Source of the DNA: Mesoplasma melaleucae
GTDB lineage: Bacteria; Bacillota_I; Bacilli_A; Mycoplasmatales; Mycoplasmataceae
Assembly (NCBI RefSeq): GCF_002804105.1
Contig: NZ_CP024964.1
Location: 62,001-126,000 of the forward strand
Length of the DNA: 64,000 nt
Direction: 5' to 3'
In this document: positions 63,815 to 64,000 of the stretch, piece after piece
How the letters are laid out: each line of letters starts with the position of its first letter
How positions within the stretch are numbered: the stretch's first letter is position 1
Notes under the pieces: model-generated
Seen by the model: the letters and a program-made list of their open reading frames with translations, nothing else
Database searches by the model: none
What the model was told of the DNA's origin: nothing
Made by a program: the position numbers and the translations under genes

Positions 63815-64000
63815 ATGGCTAAAGAATCATTAGTAAAGGTACGTGACCTTTTAATTGAATATGGACACGGAAAAAACAAAGTTTCTGCAGTTAAAGAAGT
63901 ATCATTTGATATTTACAAAGGAGAAACTTTTGGATTAGTAGGTGAATCAGGTTCTGGTAAATCAACAATTGGTAAAGCCTTAATGGGAATTGAACCAATT
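63815..64000 (+). CDS. oppF: Oligopeptide transporter ATPase OppF, start only
   Basis: 62 residues before the window ends. [21 protein letters not shown], then Walker [19 protein letters not shown]. Follows oppD by 1 base. OppF and OppD form the ATPase pair. Confidence 0.9.
   Translation, partial: MAKESLVKVRDLLIEYGHGKNKVSAVKEVSFDIYKGETFGLVGESGSGKSTIGKALMGIEPI

Noticed and set aside
1-64000. tRNA or rRNA genes
   Set aside because: No cloverleaf with a recognisable T-arm and acceptor stem and no rRNA-like conserved blocks were found by eye; a covariance-model search would be needed to exclude one.

Overview
The window is very AT-rich. TGA is read as tryptophan throughout: nearly every large gene is cut by in-frame TGA codons at conserved Trp positions, and TGG is rare. 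Together with a fermentative gene set, an XRE regulator, lipoproteins, OppBCDF and the absence of cell-wall genes, this points to a mollicute. The gene order (uvrBA-folC-folT-hprK-lgt-trxB-lgt-whiA, rpsF-ssb-rpsR, rplI-dnaB, cysS-rlmB-rpmG-secE-nusG) fits the Entomoplasmatales (Mesoplasma/Entomoplasma/Spiroplasma side). The genus is an inference from content and order, not a database result.

Layout. 1-2.6 kb: acetate fermentation (pta end, ackA) and proC. 2.6-13 kb: an accessory, decaying stretch. It holds a shattered TauE/SafE permease, an intact azoreductase, two tandem TatD hydrolases, and a divergent pair of a tiny metallothionein-like protein and a Cys-rich protein with a ribbon-helix-helix-like N-terminus. 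Then come a broken HxlR regulator facing a broken second azoreductase, a truncated HsdR, two IS3-type elements and a Fic-fold gene lacking the catalytic histidine. An imperfect inverted repeat brackets the last part (about 8.64-13.05 kb). 13-17.4 kb, minus strand: ABC-F ATPase, PAP2 membrane phosphatase, stand-alone 5'-3' exonuclease, YigZ. 17.4-33.5 kb: core operons for secretion (secA, secG), repair (uvrB, uvrA), folate (folC and an ECF S-component), carbon control (hprK), lipoprotein maturation (two lgt genes around trxB), and the regulators whiA and XRE. 33.6-42 kb: a giant FtsX-type permease, three tandem M17 aminopeptidases and one unknown protein. 42-46.5 kb: nucleotide metabolism and tRNA recycling (purA, purB, prs, pth), preceded by a 21-codon leader ORF with a terminator. 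46.5-48 kb: a methyltransferase and a membrane protein on the minus strand. 48-51.6 kb: rpsF (with a very long C-terminal extension), ssb, rpsR, rplI, dnaB. 51.6-59.8 kb: a lipoprotein, a second ECF S-component, cysS, rlmB, rpmG, secE, nusG, an RNase J-like protein without its metal-binding histidines, and a small membrane protein. 59.9-64 kb: oppBCD and the start of oppF.

How it fits together: peptide import (Opp) and three aminopeptidases supply amino acids. ECF S-components with FolC supply folate. Pta/AckA give ATP from acetyl phosphate. Two Lgt-family proteins serve the lipoprotein coat. The points most worth following are the metallothionein-like/ribbon-helix-helix divergent pair, the enzymes that have lost key residues (Lgt paralogue, RNase J homologue, Fic protein), and three structured 5' leaders (rpsF, rpmG, purA). 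No tRNA, rRNA or CRISPR array was recognised.
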